64,000 nt of DNA, taken from contig NC_039362.1 in the NCBI RefSeq assembly GCF_003573695.1, forward strand, positions 2,206,929 to 2,270,928. The letters are read 5' to 3'. The translations under genes were made by a program, and so were the position numbers. The stretch comes from Papaver somniferum (lineage: Eukaryota > Streptophyta > Magnoliopsida > Ranunculales > Papaveraceae). The notes under the pieces are model-generated. The model did not search any database and was not told the origin of the DNA. It saw nothing but the letters and a program-made list of their open reading frames with translations. How positions within the stretch are numbered: the first letter of the stretch is position 1; the number at the start of each line of letters is the position of its first letter. Of this stretch, positions 46,990 to 57,789 are shown in pieces.

Positions 46990-49313
46990 TCATGCTTCAG
47001 TATTAATTCCAGTAGAAGGAGACAATTGACGCTCTTCGCCAATGTTCTCATTATCGCCAGCCTTTTCTTCATTTCGATTATGATCTTCACCAACAATAAT
47101 TTCTTTGAGAGGGACTTCTTTTTCGCCGCCATCTTGATTATTGCCAGCAATTACTTCTTTAGAAGGGATTTCTTTTTTGCTTCCATCTTGATTAGCACCA
47201 GCAATTGCTTCCTTAGAAGGGATCTCTTCTTCATCTTCCAAAAGACTATTCTCTCCACCACTTTCATAATCATAATCACTGTCAGCAGGACGAGGAATTT
47301 CATCATCATCTACTTCTAAAGGTTCGATTGATGTGGGAGGAAGAGATTTGGAAAATAAAATATCATTCACAAGAACTTCAGCCCGGAGATGAACTTCACG
47401 AAGAAGTGCTCTCTGATGATTCCTATCTTGAATATCCTTAAAGTAAACAAGATAATCAAGTCTTCTTTCTGCTCGGTCGCGAGAACCAGTAAGGACAGAG
47501 ACGAGTAGTGCATTTTCTTTGCGAATTTTGGCATATTTAGCCTCCAAAACAGAAATGGAGGAATGAAGATTTTTCTCAGACTCTGCGAAAAGTAGAATAC
47601 AAAATTTCAGTAAGATGAAGAACTCAAAAAGGTATGACAAAGAAAAGATAGTTAAGGCAGTCAAACTGTTATGACTACCTTCCTTTAGCGAAATAAGGTG
47701 TTGAATCAAGGTCAGACAACTATTCTCCCAACGGTCCATCGCATTATCAAATTTATCTCCAACTAAACCTTTAAGTCGAGACTGAAGATTTTTCTCTTTA
47801 GAAATAAGAAAGGCATTTTTCTTCGCAAGTGAAGAATAAAATTCTTCTAATTTGGAATATTGTTCTTTAAGTTGGTTCTCCTTTATACTTAAATCTATTC
47901 TACCTTGAATGAGTGTATCTCTTTCAGCGATAGATGACTCTGTTACTTCTTTAAGTTCATTTCTATAAAGAGCGAAGAGATTTTTCTTGGTCATCACATA
48001 CTTTCTGAAGGATGCTAAGTTGTTGTGAAGATATCGCCATCTTGTTTAAACAAGTTCGCTTCTCTTGAGATAGAGTTTTATTCTCATCTGATAAAGTTTT
48101 CATCCCTAGATTAGCTTTAGTTAAAGAATAAGAGAGGCGAGATATTTCATTACTTAATAAATTTTGCCTCTGAACTAATTGGGTATTTTCATTGGTAAGA
48201 TTATTTATATGATCAACAGAGAATGAATAGAGGTTATATAATTGGTTATATTGATCCGTCAAAATCTCTTTATCAACACGGGATTCTTCAACAGCAGATT
48301 CAAATTGATATCTCTCCATTATTGGTTTCTGGTTTAAGGCTTAACATGCGAAAAAGGGATTTCAAGGACAATTAAATATGGAAAGGATAAAATCATTAGA
48401 AAGGCAAATTGAAGACACATATAAGGAAATCATACCTATCAGTTCATCATTCTTCTTGCGAAGATTGTCGCGATCCAGCGAAACATTCTGGAGCTTTTGA
48501 TTTTCGAGACGAAGAGCATTACACTCTAAAGTCATCATTTGGAGATTCTTATTCAAGGTTTCAACCTCTTTTTCCAAAGATGTTTGCGAAGCAGCTCTGT
48601 CAGAGCCAAAATACTTACTCAGAATTTCGCAAACACCAGACTTGACAGGATCAATGGGAGACTTCTTAACATCATCCAAGACCTCAGACAAAACTTTGAA
48701 AGCAATATCTATTCCTTCCACAGTTTCTTTCGAAAAAGGAAGAGGCTCAGGTAGAGAACTGGCAATGATAGAAGGTTGGGAAACATTATCAATAGGAGGA
48801 GAAGAAGTTTCATTCACAGAAGGATTAATAAAGGGGGTTTCAATCATTGAAAGGTCAGTTGAAGGGATGAAATCTGAGGCAACCTTTTCGCGAATTGGAG
48901 ATAATGGTTTAACTTGCGAAGATGTCGCATGAGATTTTGAAGGGATAAGTAAGTGATGGAACAGAGGTTTCAACGGTTTTGAGGTGGCGAGATTTCTTGA
49001 GAGGTTTGTTGGCATCCTTATCACCCTGCGAATCACAATCTAGATAAGAAACAGAGGCAACAATATTGTTATTATAAAAGAATAATGTTTCTTACTACCT
49101 TATGATCCGCATAATTTCTTTTGTTTACAACAACCTTATGATGCGATTTGGGAATATTAGGGTTCTGAACCGTAATTTGGTGTTAGAGGCGTTTTTGCTG
49201 AAATAACAACAGTATGGGAATCATATAAACATCATCAAATAAGGCAGTAAGCAAGATCAATTTCAACAAAACCCATAAGAAAGAAAAAAGAAAACTAACC
49301 TCGATGAATCCAT
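46990..49313 (-). pseudogene. T-B antisense gene: coiled-coil protein lacking the N-terminal domain
   Basis: Starts at 49313 with a 14-base first exon (MDSS...) ending at GTTAGT, like the MDPS start of T-A. The large N-terminal domain of T-A is absent. Later pieces are 49031-48436 (Ser/Pro-rich, then coiled coil), about 48345-47963 and 47997-46990, with an intron at about 47679-47584 (acceptor CTTTTCGCAG). The protein is mostly heptad repeats with an acidic tail containing three 17-18 residue repeats of EIPSKEVIAGNNQDGGEK type. A frameshift near 47975 and a stop near 49183 disable it. Function unknown. Confidence 0.65.
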
Positions 49314-49527
49314 GGAAAACACCAACAGGAAGATTAATTCATAAAAATTAAAAAGGAAGAAAGTTACAAACAGTGAAGATCTACAGAGGGAAGAGTATGG
49401 AGATGAAGAAGAAATTAAAAATATTGAAAGAAGAAGAAAGAAGAAAAAGTTGCAATGGCGGAATTTGCAGAAGAACAATGAAGTTGCAGGGATGATGAAG
49501 AGAAAGTAAAAAAAAAGGATTAGAAGA

Positions 49528-49650
49528 ATATATATAGAAAAAGTTTCTGAAAAAGGTAACCACATTTAATGTAAAGAGAAGACGTGAACTGTTAAGAAAT
49601 AACGGTTGCAAAGACGTGTCAAAAAATAAACGGAAGGAAAGATACGTGTA
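49528..49650 (-). promoter_or_regulatory. Putative promoter of T-B antisense gene
   Basis: CTATATATATT on the minus strand at 49528-49537, with GACGTGAA (49581), GACGTGTC (49613) and TACGTGTA (49643). Same order and spacing class as in T-A, although the two elements have diverged elsewhere. Confidence 0.5.
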
Positions 49651-49745
49651 AAAGATTCATCATAGAAGAATGTGAGAAGATGAGTAGCTGCGGCATTTCT
49701 CATATCAATATCTCCTTCGCAGAGAAGACATGAGAAGAGGCAAGA

Positions 49746-50218
49746 TGTAGGATCAGAATCTCGCAACAACAGTATGAATGCGAAACTATTAACAACATAT
49801 TGCGAAAGCGTTGCAGAATGATCTCAAAAACGAGATAACAGATAATGTCATCTTCAAATTAAGAAAGGTATGACGATTTTGCGAAGATTAGAAGACTTGC
49901 GAAATCAACATTTGTAATCTCGCGAAAGTGTCGCAAGACAAATCCGAAAATAAAGGATGGATTAGCTGTCATCCACTATAAAAAAACTCTATATAAAGAG
50001 CCGATCAGCTGTAAGGAAGGGGGAGATCTTTTTAGAAAGAGGAATAAAAAACAATTAGGAGAGAGAAAATCAAGAGTGGTTGTTGTTCTTAATCCCTTTA
50101 TCTTTTCTTTTAAGATTGTTCAAAGATTCATCAATAAAATTAAGATTGTTAATCCAAAAATGAGTTAAGTGTTAATGAAATCTTTGAGGGGTGTAGTGTA
50201 GGATTTCCTGCAACTACA
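49746..50218 (+). repeat. T-B 3' LTR
   Basis: 473 bp; many differences from the 5' LTR are CG to TG or CA, for example near 44387 versus 49803. Polypurine tract GAGAAGAGGCAAGA at 49732-49745. Confidence 0.9.
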
Positions 50219-50223
50219 ACGCG

Positions 50224-50659
50224 TACCCGGTTCAAGAACGCTGGCATTAAGAGAAACAAGCAACGAATTTTTAGGAACAACCGGCTGACGAGCAAGAGGG
50301 ACCCCTTGGTCGAAACCCATATGACGAGAAGCACGATCAATATTATAAGAAGCTACTTGGAACGATCCCCTAAAGAAAGACGACATTTAACTAGGCATGC
50401 AACTCCGCATAAACAAATCTTTACCAGCACTCAGGTTATCTTCGGAAAGCAAAGCCATATTCGGAGCGGAAGCAAAGGTGTTAACCTGAACTAAGGACGC
50501 ATGCACCGGGTCCCATGGGTGAAAACCGACTTCATGCAACTTATCAAGGAACCCAACCAAATCCGCGCCAGCTTCCCAATCCGCGCCAGCTTCCCAACCC
50601 GCGCCAGCTGCCAATCCGCGCCACACCATGTTTTCCAACACCATGTTTTCCAACGCCAT
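50224..50659 (-). pseudogene. C1 antisense gene, 5' half
   Basis: Minus strand from 50659: MALENMVLENMVWRGLAAGA, a WEAGAD repeat generated by three copies of a GCGCCAGCTTCCCAATCC-type unit, then VGFLDKLHEVGFHPWDPVHA. A single in-frame stop at about 50387 precedes MSSFFRGSFQVASYNIDRAS and the frame runs into the T-B duplicate, continuing at 44312. The T-B insertion therefore split one reading frame. 50660-50953 shows no assignable feature except the 3' end of the internal region. Confidence 0.5.
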
Positions 50660-50953
50660 GCTTTGCCAAACGGCCCACGCCCATTAATACTGAAAAGTCC
50701 CTTTCACACCCAGTCTATGCTAGCAACTCCGCCTTGCGCTCCAAAGCCTGACCACAAAGACATATAAACGACTGGGATTTATACAAAGCTACCAGATGCA
50801 AGGATTGCGAATTCTACTTACATCTCGAAAAAGGTCAGACAAGTCTCCTTAGCCCTTTTTCACGACGTATTGTCTCAGTTCTATCCTCGTCTGTCACCAT
50901 CTTATGCTTACCTTGCAACAAGGCCCCTGTTCCAAGCTAAGCAAGAGACTTAA

Positions 50954-53029
50954 TGTTGATGGTGGTTTTTAGACAAGGGGTAAAATCGTAAAACCTTACG
51001 CATAGCATGACGTCACCGGTGACTCTAAACACATTTATTAGAACATTTAATACACTTATGTAAAAAATTACCAGGGTATCTTTTTTCAAATGCTAAACTA
51101 GGGTTTCGACACACAAAAACCTAAGTCGCACAATCGTTGCGCATCATGGAAACTATGCCAAAACCAAAGCCGCACAATCGCTGTGCATCATGGCAACTAT
51201 CCCAAAACCAAAGCCGCACAATCGCTGCGCATCATGGCAACTATGCCAAAACCAAAGCCGCACAATCGCTGCGCATCATGGAAACCATGCAAAAACCAAG
51301 CCGCACAATCATTGTGCTTCACGCCAACCGTGCCAAATTCGATTTGCACAATCATTGCGCCACACGCTCTATTGACACATTCCAAGCGACGCTTGCGACC
51401 TAGCATGACAAGCCGTGCAAACCTAGGGCCAAGCCGCCACACGTTCCATTGGCACATGCCAAGCGACGCTTGCGACCTAGCATGCCAAGTCGTGTAAACC
51501 TAGGGCCAAATCGCCACACGCGCCATTGGCACATGCCAAGCAACGCTTGCGACCTAGCATGCCAAGCCGTGCAAACCTAGGGCCAAGCCTCCACACGCGC
51601 CATTGGAACATGCCAAGCAACGCTTGCGACCTAGCATGCCAAGTCGTGCAAACCTAGGGCCAAGCCGCCACACGCGCCATTGGAACATGCCAAGCGACGC
51701 TTGCGACCTAGCATGCTAAGCCGTGCAGACCTAGGGCCAATTCGCCACACGCGCCATTGGCACATGCCAATCGACGCTTGTGACCTAGCATGCCAAGCCG
51801 TGCAAACCTAGGGCCAAGCTGCCACACGCGCCATTGGCACATACCAAGCGACGCTTGCGACCTATCATGCCAAGCCGTGCAAACCTAGGGCCAATCCGCC
51901 ACACGCGCCATTGGCACATGCCAAGCGACGCTTGCGATCTAGCATGCCAAGCCGTGCAAACCTAGGGCCAAGCCGCCACACGCGCCATTGGCACATGCCA
52001 AGCGACGCTTGAAACCAAGCATGCCAAGTCGTTCAAACCTAGGGCCAAAGCCGCTACGCGCGCCATTTGCATTTTGGCATTACCACTTGCACCCGATGTG
52101 CAACCTACAACCAAGGTATTCTGCACAAGCCATTGGTACATGTCATGCAACCCTTGCACTTTGGCATGTAGCGCCTATATCAAAGGCCACGATTTCTCTT
52201 AAGATGCAAAATCTCGACCGTCGAAGGTCGCCACTGAGCCGGCACATCTCTCAAGCTCAACTTATCAAACACCAGCGACATGCTACACATTTTCCACGAA
52301 AACACTCGAGACATCAATACATGTCACAAACTGGGGGATGCTCTTTAGGGTTTTGTTTTGGCGGTTTACAGCGTGCGGCATACACAAATGCATGTTTCAA
52401 GACAGCGTATTAAGAATAAAACGGTTAGTAAATACAGGAAGTAATGGTGAAACGCTCTTTCATTATGGAACATCAATTCCATCAAATTCCATCAATACCA
52501 GGCGTTACTACCTCTTCCTATTTAACTCATCCGTTTCTTTTTCCTACGAGGCCAGAGTATGTTTCACTTAGACTTGTATAAATAGGTCTTACCTATTTCC
52601 ACCAAGACATCATCCATGTCTCAATGATGGAGCATTCACCTAACGCACACAACGTGCTGGGTTCGAATCACACCACCCTCAACAGGGAACAACAAGTTTT
52701 TGGTTAGGAGAAATACAATACTCAGAAAGGAAACTTTTCTATCTTTCCCAAAAGCTTTCACCTTCTGATACAAGTCAAGTACTACTCTTCCAGAACTGTT
52801 CTGGTCTCAAGACTCTCTTCGCTTCCCTCCCTAAACCAGCCCTTCTCCTCCTCTATGTGACCTAAGAAAATCCGGAACGGCCATTTCTTGGTTTAGTCCG
52901 GAGTATTACAGATTGATCTCTCGAATCTAAAGTACTCATGTGCAGTACATTTGTTTAGGGTTTAGATTTGTTTCTCATTCACCTACCGAAATTGTCAAAA
53001 TCGGCAGAAACGATTTTCACTCATAAACA
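50954..53029 (+). repeat. C1 3' LTR
   Basis: 2076 bp. Four clear plus one degenerate 44-bp units (51125-51355), nine 77-bp units (51360-52050), TATAAATAG at 52577-52585, end TCACTCATAAACA followed by GGTGT. Confidence 0.9.
51360..52050. repeat. 77-bp minisatellite in C1 3' LTR
   Basis: Nine AAACCTAGGG-type cores (one mutated to CAGACCTAGGG), against seven in the 5' LTR. Confidence 0.9.
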
Positions 53030-53635
53030 GGTGTAGTATAGTATTTATTTGTCCTTCTTTGATCCAATAGTGTGTTTTGATGTTTAAATGTCATTTGTTA
53101 TTCTTTGATCCAATGGCTAAGAGTTGTATAAGTACTTTACCACTAAAACACTCTCTCAAATTCAATGAGGATTACACTCATATATGATTATTCTTATGGA
53201 TTTGTGTTTCATTAGTCTCTCTGCAGGTCTCTTGATGTTTTCATTATTGGTATTTCAATTCAGTTTCCATTGCATGGGTATTTGTATACAATCTGGCAGT
53301 ACATGGAGATCTAGCGTGCCATTATATAAGATGAGGATTTGCCAAATTGTACTGTTGATATTGGGTTTCTTTTGTTGTTAACAAAACTTTGGAATTAATT
53401 ATGATAGCCGGACATGTAGACTTCTTCATGTATCTCGCCTTTTAGATGGCTTTGACAGGCTTTCCCCATGTTTTTGGTGACATGGGAATTGTAGGATTAG
53501 TGTTTGGTAAAATTCTTTAGCGCCCGAGTTTTTAAATTTGGAAATCCCCAGGCACTGTAATAGTTTTTATATCATTTTATGGTTTTATTACATCATCTTG
53601 ATTATTTTGTACAAAATTGTGACAACGTTTTGTAG

Positions 53636-54458
53636 ATAATGTCTGGAGAAAATATACTAGGATCTGTGATGTTTGTCCAGTCACCAAAGCATGCGAAAAG
53701 ACCACTTAGAAAAGGTAACATTCTTTATCCTCATGGTTTTTTTATATATTGAGCTTTTAATGTGTGTAAAAGCAAGTTACTATCAGCGTACAACTGCAGT
53801 AATAGCAATTCCGGTTGCTTGTGAGGTTGTTTTGATGGTAATGATGTTCACACTTCTGGAAGTGGAGATCTCAAGAGCTACCTGTTGTGTTTCCTGCATG
53901 TTTGGGGAATAATTTTCAACTGCCAATTAGTATCCATAATTCTAGTCACAATTCATTGAAAGTTTAACAGTGATTTTGTGCACGTAATACCTGTTGATTC
54001 TAGCAGTCTGGGTGTTTTTAGATCCGTAATTTAATTTTCCCTTAAAATCCCCGTAGCTGTGCATGGTAGAACTTCCTTTTTCTTTCTTCTTCTTGTTTTT
54101 GTTCTTTAGCTTTATTGTGTCCCTTATCAACACACATTTCTCCTATTATATGCAGGAAATCGTGTGAATTGTGTTTGGAATTCCATGATTATGGAAGATG
54201 ATTTAAGGTATTTTCCTATTTGCGCTATTCATGATATCCACTGTAAAAATGTTCTTTGATTCTTATTCTGATTTCTTTCTGTGGACTCTTTCATTTGGAT
54301 GGATATTCTCCTCTAATTTTCCAATGAATCAATGCATGTGAGACTTCTGGTGTTTGATTTAATTGATGTAATCATAGTGTTTAAAGCACTTGTCTTCTCC
54401 TCAATCCTCAATTTTAAGACAAGTGTTTTCTGTTTGTAGGGCTAGGAAGATGAAGTGA
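53636..54458 (+). CDS. Possible three-exon tail of an unidentified host gene
   Basis: Exons 53636-53714, 54156-54207 and 54440-54458 each have AG before and, for the first two, GT after, and join in one frame. They would encode IMSGENILGSVMFVQSPKHA..., then GNRVNCVWNSMIMEDDLR, then a stop at 54456. Introns are T-rich as in plants. I recognise no domain. C1 would lie in an upstream intron. The exon at 37358-37424 may belong to the same gene, but phases do not connect directly. It could be a decayed gene. Confidence 0.4.
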
Positions 54459-54522
54459 TGAAAGGAAAGTCATAATACCAAGTAGTAAGTTAGACAAATT
54501 ACACAAATTAAGAGATTTTTAT

Positions 54523-55149
54523 ATGTTGAAAGACGAGTTTACTTTGTTCAGCAAAATATTAAGATTCAAGATGATATTGATGAATATAAATCATGTTCTT
54601 CTTGAAGAGATCAAAAAAACATATTGGAACTTCATCAATCGTTCATTGGTCGATAAGGTGGTGGAAAGAAGTCCAGAGCAAGATGATTTACTGAAAATAC
54701 TACGTGGTGATCAACAATTTATACAATTTATAGGTGCTCCCTACGATCCATCTTTCTGGGAGAGGCAAACAAATGATCAGAGAGATAATTTTGATTGTAA
54801 ACCCACCAGTCCTTAACCACCTATCCATGTGGTCTCACATACGAAAATGGACTTTATTGAGGTCTTTAATGATCTTCTTCTTGAGTGTCATAGACCAAGC
54901 AGCTTTTTTAATGATGTGAATCGGATAATTACTCATGGAAATTGGTCAAATAATGGAAAACAGTCGTGGCATGATCTAATAAATATAGTATCTCCAGCCA
55001 TGGCAGCCTTGAACATAAGTGGAGACAATTTTGAGAAGCTTACTGGACGTCAATTGAAGCAACCTGTTTTTCTTATAAGACTTATGAGGAACAAATATAT
55101 ACATTTCCATAAGATTGATCAGGCTGCTAAGGTCAAATCCGTCTCATAG
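54523..55149 (+). pseudogene. Gene fragment with a KEN-like C-terminal motif
   Basis: One frame broken by a single TAA near 54814. The first part has LLKILRGDQQFIQFIGAP and DPSFWERQTNDQRDN; the second has SSFFNDVNRIITHGNW and ends KQPVFLIRLMRNKYIHFHKI. The LxRxMRNKxxHF pattern resembles the conserved stretch of the KEN ribonuclease domain in plant IRE1-like kinases (LLRVMRNKLNHY). No kinase domain is visible upstream, and the remaining KEN sequence aligns poorly by eye. Likely a partial pseudogene; identity uncertain. Confidence 0.35.
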
Positions 55150-56470
55150 TTTCTGGAGACTCTAGGCGTGCCTTAAAATCTGGGACTTTTGCGTGCCAGC
55201 AGTACATAATAAAAAAAATTTAAAAAAAACTTAATGGTCATATCAATATGAAACTAGCAATCTTGCACACACAATCTTTGAAGTATGTTTAACCACGTTC
55301 TTACATATGATCGTAATATGTATCACTGAATATGAGGATGCATATGATTTTTCCACCAAACAACATTCTACTTTTATACTCTTATGAAAATTTATTATCT
55401 ATACGTAATACATATAAAATTGTTATCTTCGTTTCTTCATATTTAGAGAAAGTAATCAAAATTTCAAATTGATATTTGTTTCTTATATGGGTTATTTGAA
55501 ATTATAGAAAATTCTTTTTTTAAATACTTACCGAAAAATTCATAAAAATATTGTATGCATAAAAAAATTACAAAAAACAATAATAATTATATTGTACTTA
55601 AAAAATTATATGTATTATGATGAATTGAATTTTTAACACATGGGAGATATTTTCAACAATTAAATTAGTAGTAATGCGCATAGTGAATACATTAGCGTAG
55701 ATAGTTGCACGCATTATCGAGTCTTGTCTTTTTTTCCTCAATATTATGAATTAGCTACTTCTTTATATTATCTCCTATGGAATCTATTTAGGTAAGTTGT
55801 TCATTGATGATGATTGCCATACTTAATCTTTATGAATATATCTTTTTTGCATTTTTTTTCCCATGAGATTGTTATATTCAACCATTTTTTTTGTTATGAG
55901 TGATCTCATGATAATCTTCAAAAGTTATGTTTATAACTCTAATTTTCTTCCTTGAACAACTTAGGATGAATATTTTTGACGATTGATCTTTGGTTTATAT
56001 GTTCTTGTGAAAATCATTTTTCTAGTGTAAAGGATCGCATTTGTTGTTCTCTTTTGAGAATGACATCATTTTAATTGAACTTGCGCTTAGTTGAAATATT
56101 TGGGGGAGTATGTTTGTGTACTTTAGGAGAGTAAAGTCTCATTAATATTTCTAACGTGAAAGAAACTAAGTTGTGAAACTTAGTGGAATCATCACTAACG
56201 ATATGATTGAATTCTTAGTCTCAATTGTTCTCCTAATGGCTTAATTCATGAGGAACCTAATTCTCATCACCTTTGTCAACCTTGTGACAAAAAGGGTGAG
56301 AAAAATTAATAGTCGACTAGTAATGACATAAGGCTTTTCGTTGCATTATCTAAAGAGAAAGTTAATTAATAGTATGTGCGATCATCGTCTTATCTAGCAA
56401 AAATATATATGTAAAGAATAAGGGGTGAACATATCAAAACAATAAGTAGTACACTATATGTTTGAAAAAG
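55150..56470. other. AT-rich non-coding DNA with a SIRE-like remnant
   Basis: Mostly AT-rich with no features. Between about 56085 and 56330 the phrases GTTGAAATATTTGGGGGAG and TTGTGACAAAAAGGGTGAGA resemble the region before the 3' LTR of S3 (7850-7870), so this is probably an old SIRE-like fragment. Confidence 0.4.
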
Positions 56471-56474
56471 TATA

Positions 56475-57430
56475 TTGATGCGTGTCGTAACCACAACAAA
56501 TTAATCGAGATATTTCCCACTAATTAACTAATAATATAGCGGTAGTAAGGATCGTTCCCACAGAGAGCTGTGTAATTGATAGGTTATTTAGTTCAGCAAG
56601 ATAATAGAAGACAAGGGGGATTGTTTGATTAAAGTAAAATAAAAAGAATAACAAATCAAAGAAAGAGATGATTAAGGAATCCTTCGCCTTTACCACGCGA
56701 TAACTGGATTAGTATACTTATCTATCTTTGTTAGAACCATTCATCACCAACCGTAGAATAGCAACTAGCTCAGTGTTGTCCCCAGAACTCCTTATATCAC
56801 ATATACGGAAGCTCTCCAATATCAGATTCTATCCAACCGAACCACCAAATAGTAGCTCACTCAAGGTGTAATCCAATCGAACGCTTTAGTCTTTGTGAAT
56901 TAGGTTGGTCCCATTAGTTAAACTCTTATCTCAAGGTCCACTTGCTGGTGTTGTCTTCACTCGCAATTGCTCCACAGAATCCCTCTGCAAGGTCTCGCAA
57001 TTTCTACTTGTGTATGAATTATTCGACGATTACTTATCTCATAACTCAATACTAACAATAGAACGATCAATAGACTAATCTAGTATGCATCCCAAATTAA
57101 TCTAAGAATCACTCATAAACATTAGATGTAGTGAAAACGAACGATAAGATGATTAAAACTCATAACAAACTTTATAATAATAAAGCTTCATGCTAGAACA
57201 TTGAATTCATCCTTGTTGTCGATCCCGGTCGAAATAGGATGTCGATCTTGCCAAAATAACACCAAAACCTTGTTGAATCTGTGTACACAAATAAATTACG
57301 TCCAACGAGTCTTCATGGGCTCTGTCGTGAACAGTAAAGCCCAGCCCAATATATCTTCTCGATTTCATTTGAAAAGAACGATTTTTTGGGGCCATGGTTT
57401 TTTTTAGGGGGACCATGGTTTTATTTTGGG
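56475..57430 (-). repeat. Probable LTR-derived fragment, unclassified
   Basis: The left end carries GGATCGTTCCCACAGAGAGC, a phrase common near LTR ends of plant gypsy elements and comparable in position to CGGGTCGAATCCACAGGGAC in G. I see no matching second copy or clear boundaries. Confidence 0.3.
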
Positions 57431-57785
57431 TAAAGACATTAGAAGTAAATCTAGGTCACCCCTTATCTAGATATTTATATTAATACCCAAATTATCCTCC
57501 TGATTAATTTTGGGTGATGATTAGTTAGTGTTAATAGTAGTTAGTGTAATGATTAGTGAGATGATTAAGTTAAAGATAATTAGTGAGATTAAAAAATCAG
57601 ATGTTTTTTTTTAAAGAAGTAGAATTATTGAGACAGTAAAGTTAGAGAAGATGAAGAAGGATACCATGAAAAACGATGGATTTTACCAACCACAACCGGA
57701 GGAAGGGTATTTGGGTACCCAGGTATTCTTTAAACTTAGATAATGTTGGTTGAATTGCTCCAAACTTTCAAAAAAAATGAAAATT
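57431..57785. other. Unassigned AT-rich segment
   Basis: Contains repeated TTAGTGTTAATAGT / TTAGTGAGAT phrases at 57510-57600. The phrase CCATGGTTTT is duplicated just before it, at about 57392 and 57412. Possibly a small decayed insertion. No gene. Confidence 0.3.
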
Positions 57786-57789
57786 TTTA

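Larger units (their letters stand above)
44318..50218 (+). mobile_element. T-B: Tat-like Ty3/gypsy element, internally deleted
   Basis: 5901 bp, LTRs 44318-44790 and 49746-50218 (473 bp each), flanked by the perfect duplication ACGCG (44313-44317 and 50219-50223). Same family as T-A: same LTR ends, primer site and polypurine tract. Gag, protease, RT and RNase H are gone; only an integrase remnant, the spacer and the antisense gene remain. It sits inside the antisense gene of C1, whose frame resumes on the other side of one target duplicate. Confidence 0.92.
37453..53029 (+). mobile_element. C1: long-LTR non-autonomous element, carrying D and T-B inside it
   Basis: Ends TGTTGATGG and CATAAACA, flanked by the perfect duplication GGTGT (37448-37452 and 53030-53034). 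The 5' LTR is 37453-42350 less D, and the 3' LTR is 50954-53029. Once T-B is removed the internal region is only about 2.7 kb, with a short gag-like start, an antisense coiled-coil gene and no pol. The antisense gene and the primer site suggest a distant Tat/Ogre relative; this is inference. Confidence 0.88.
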
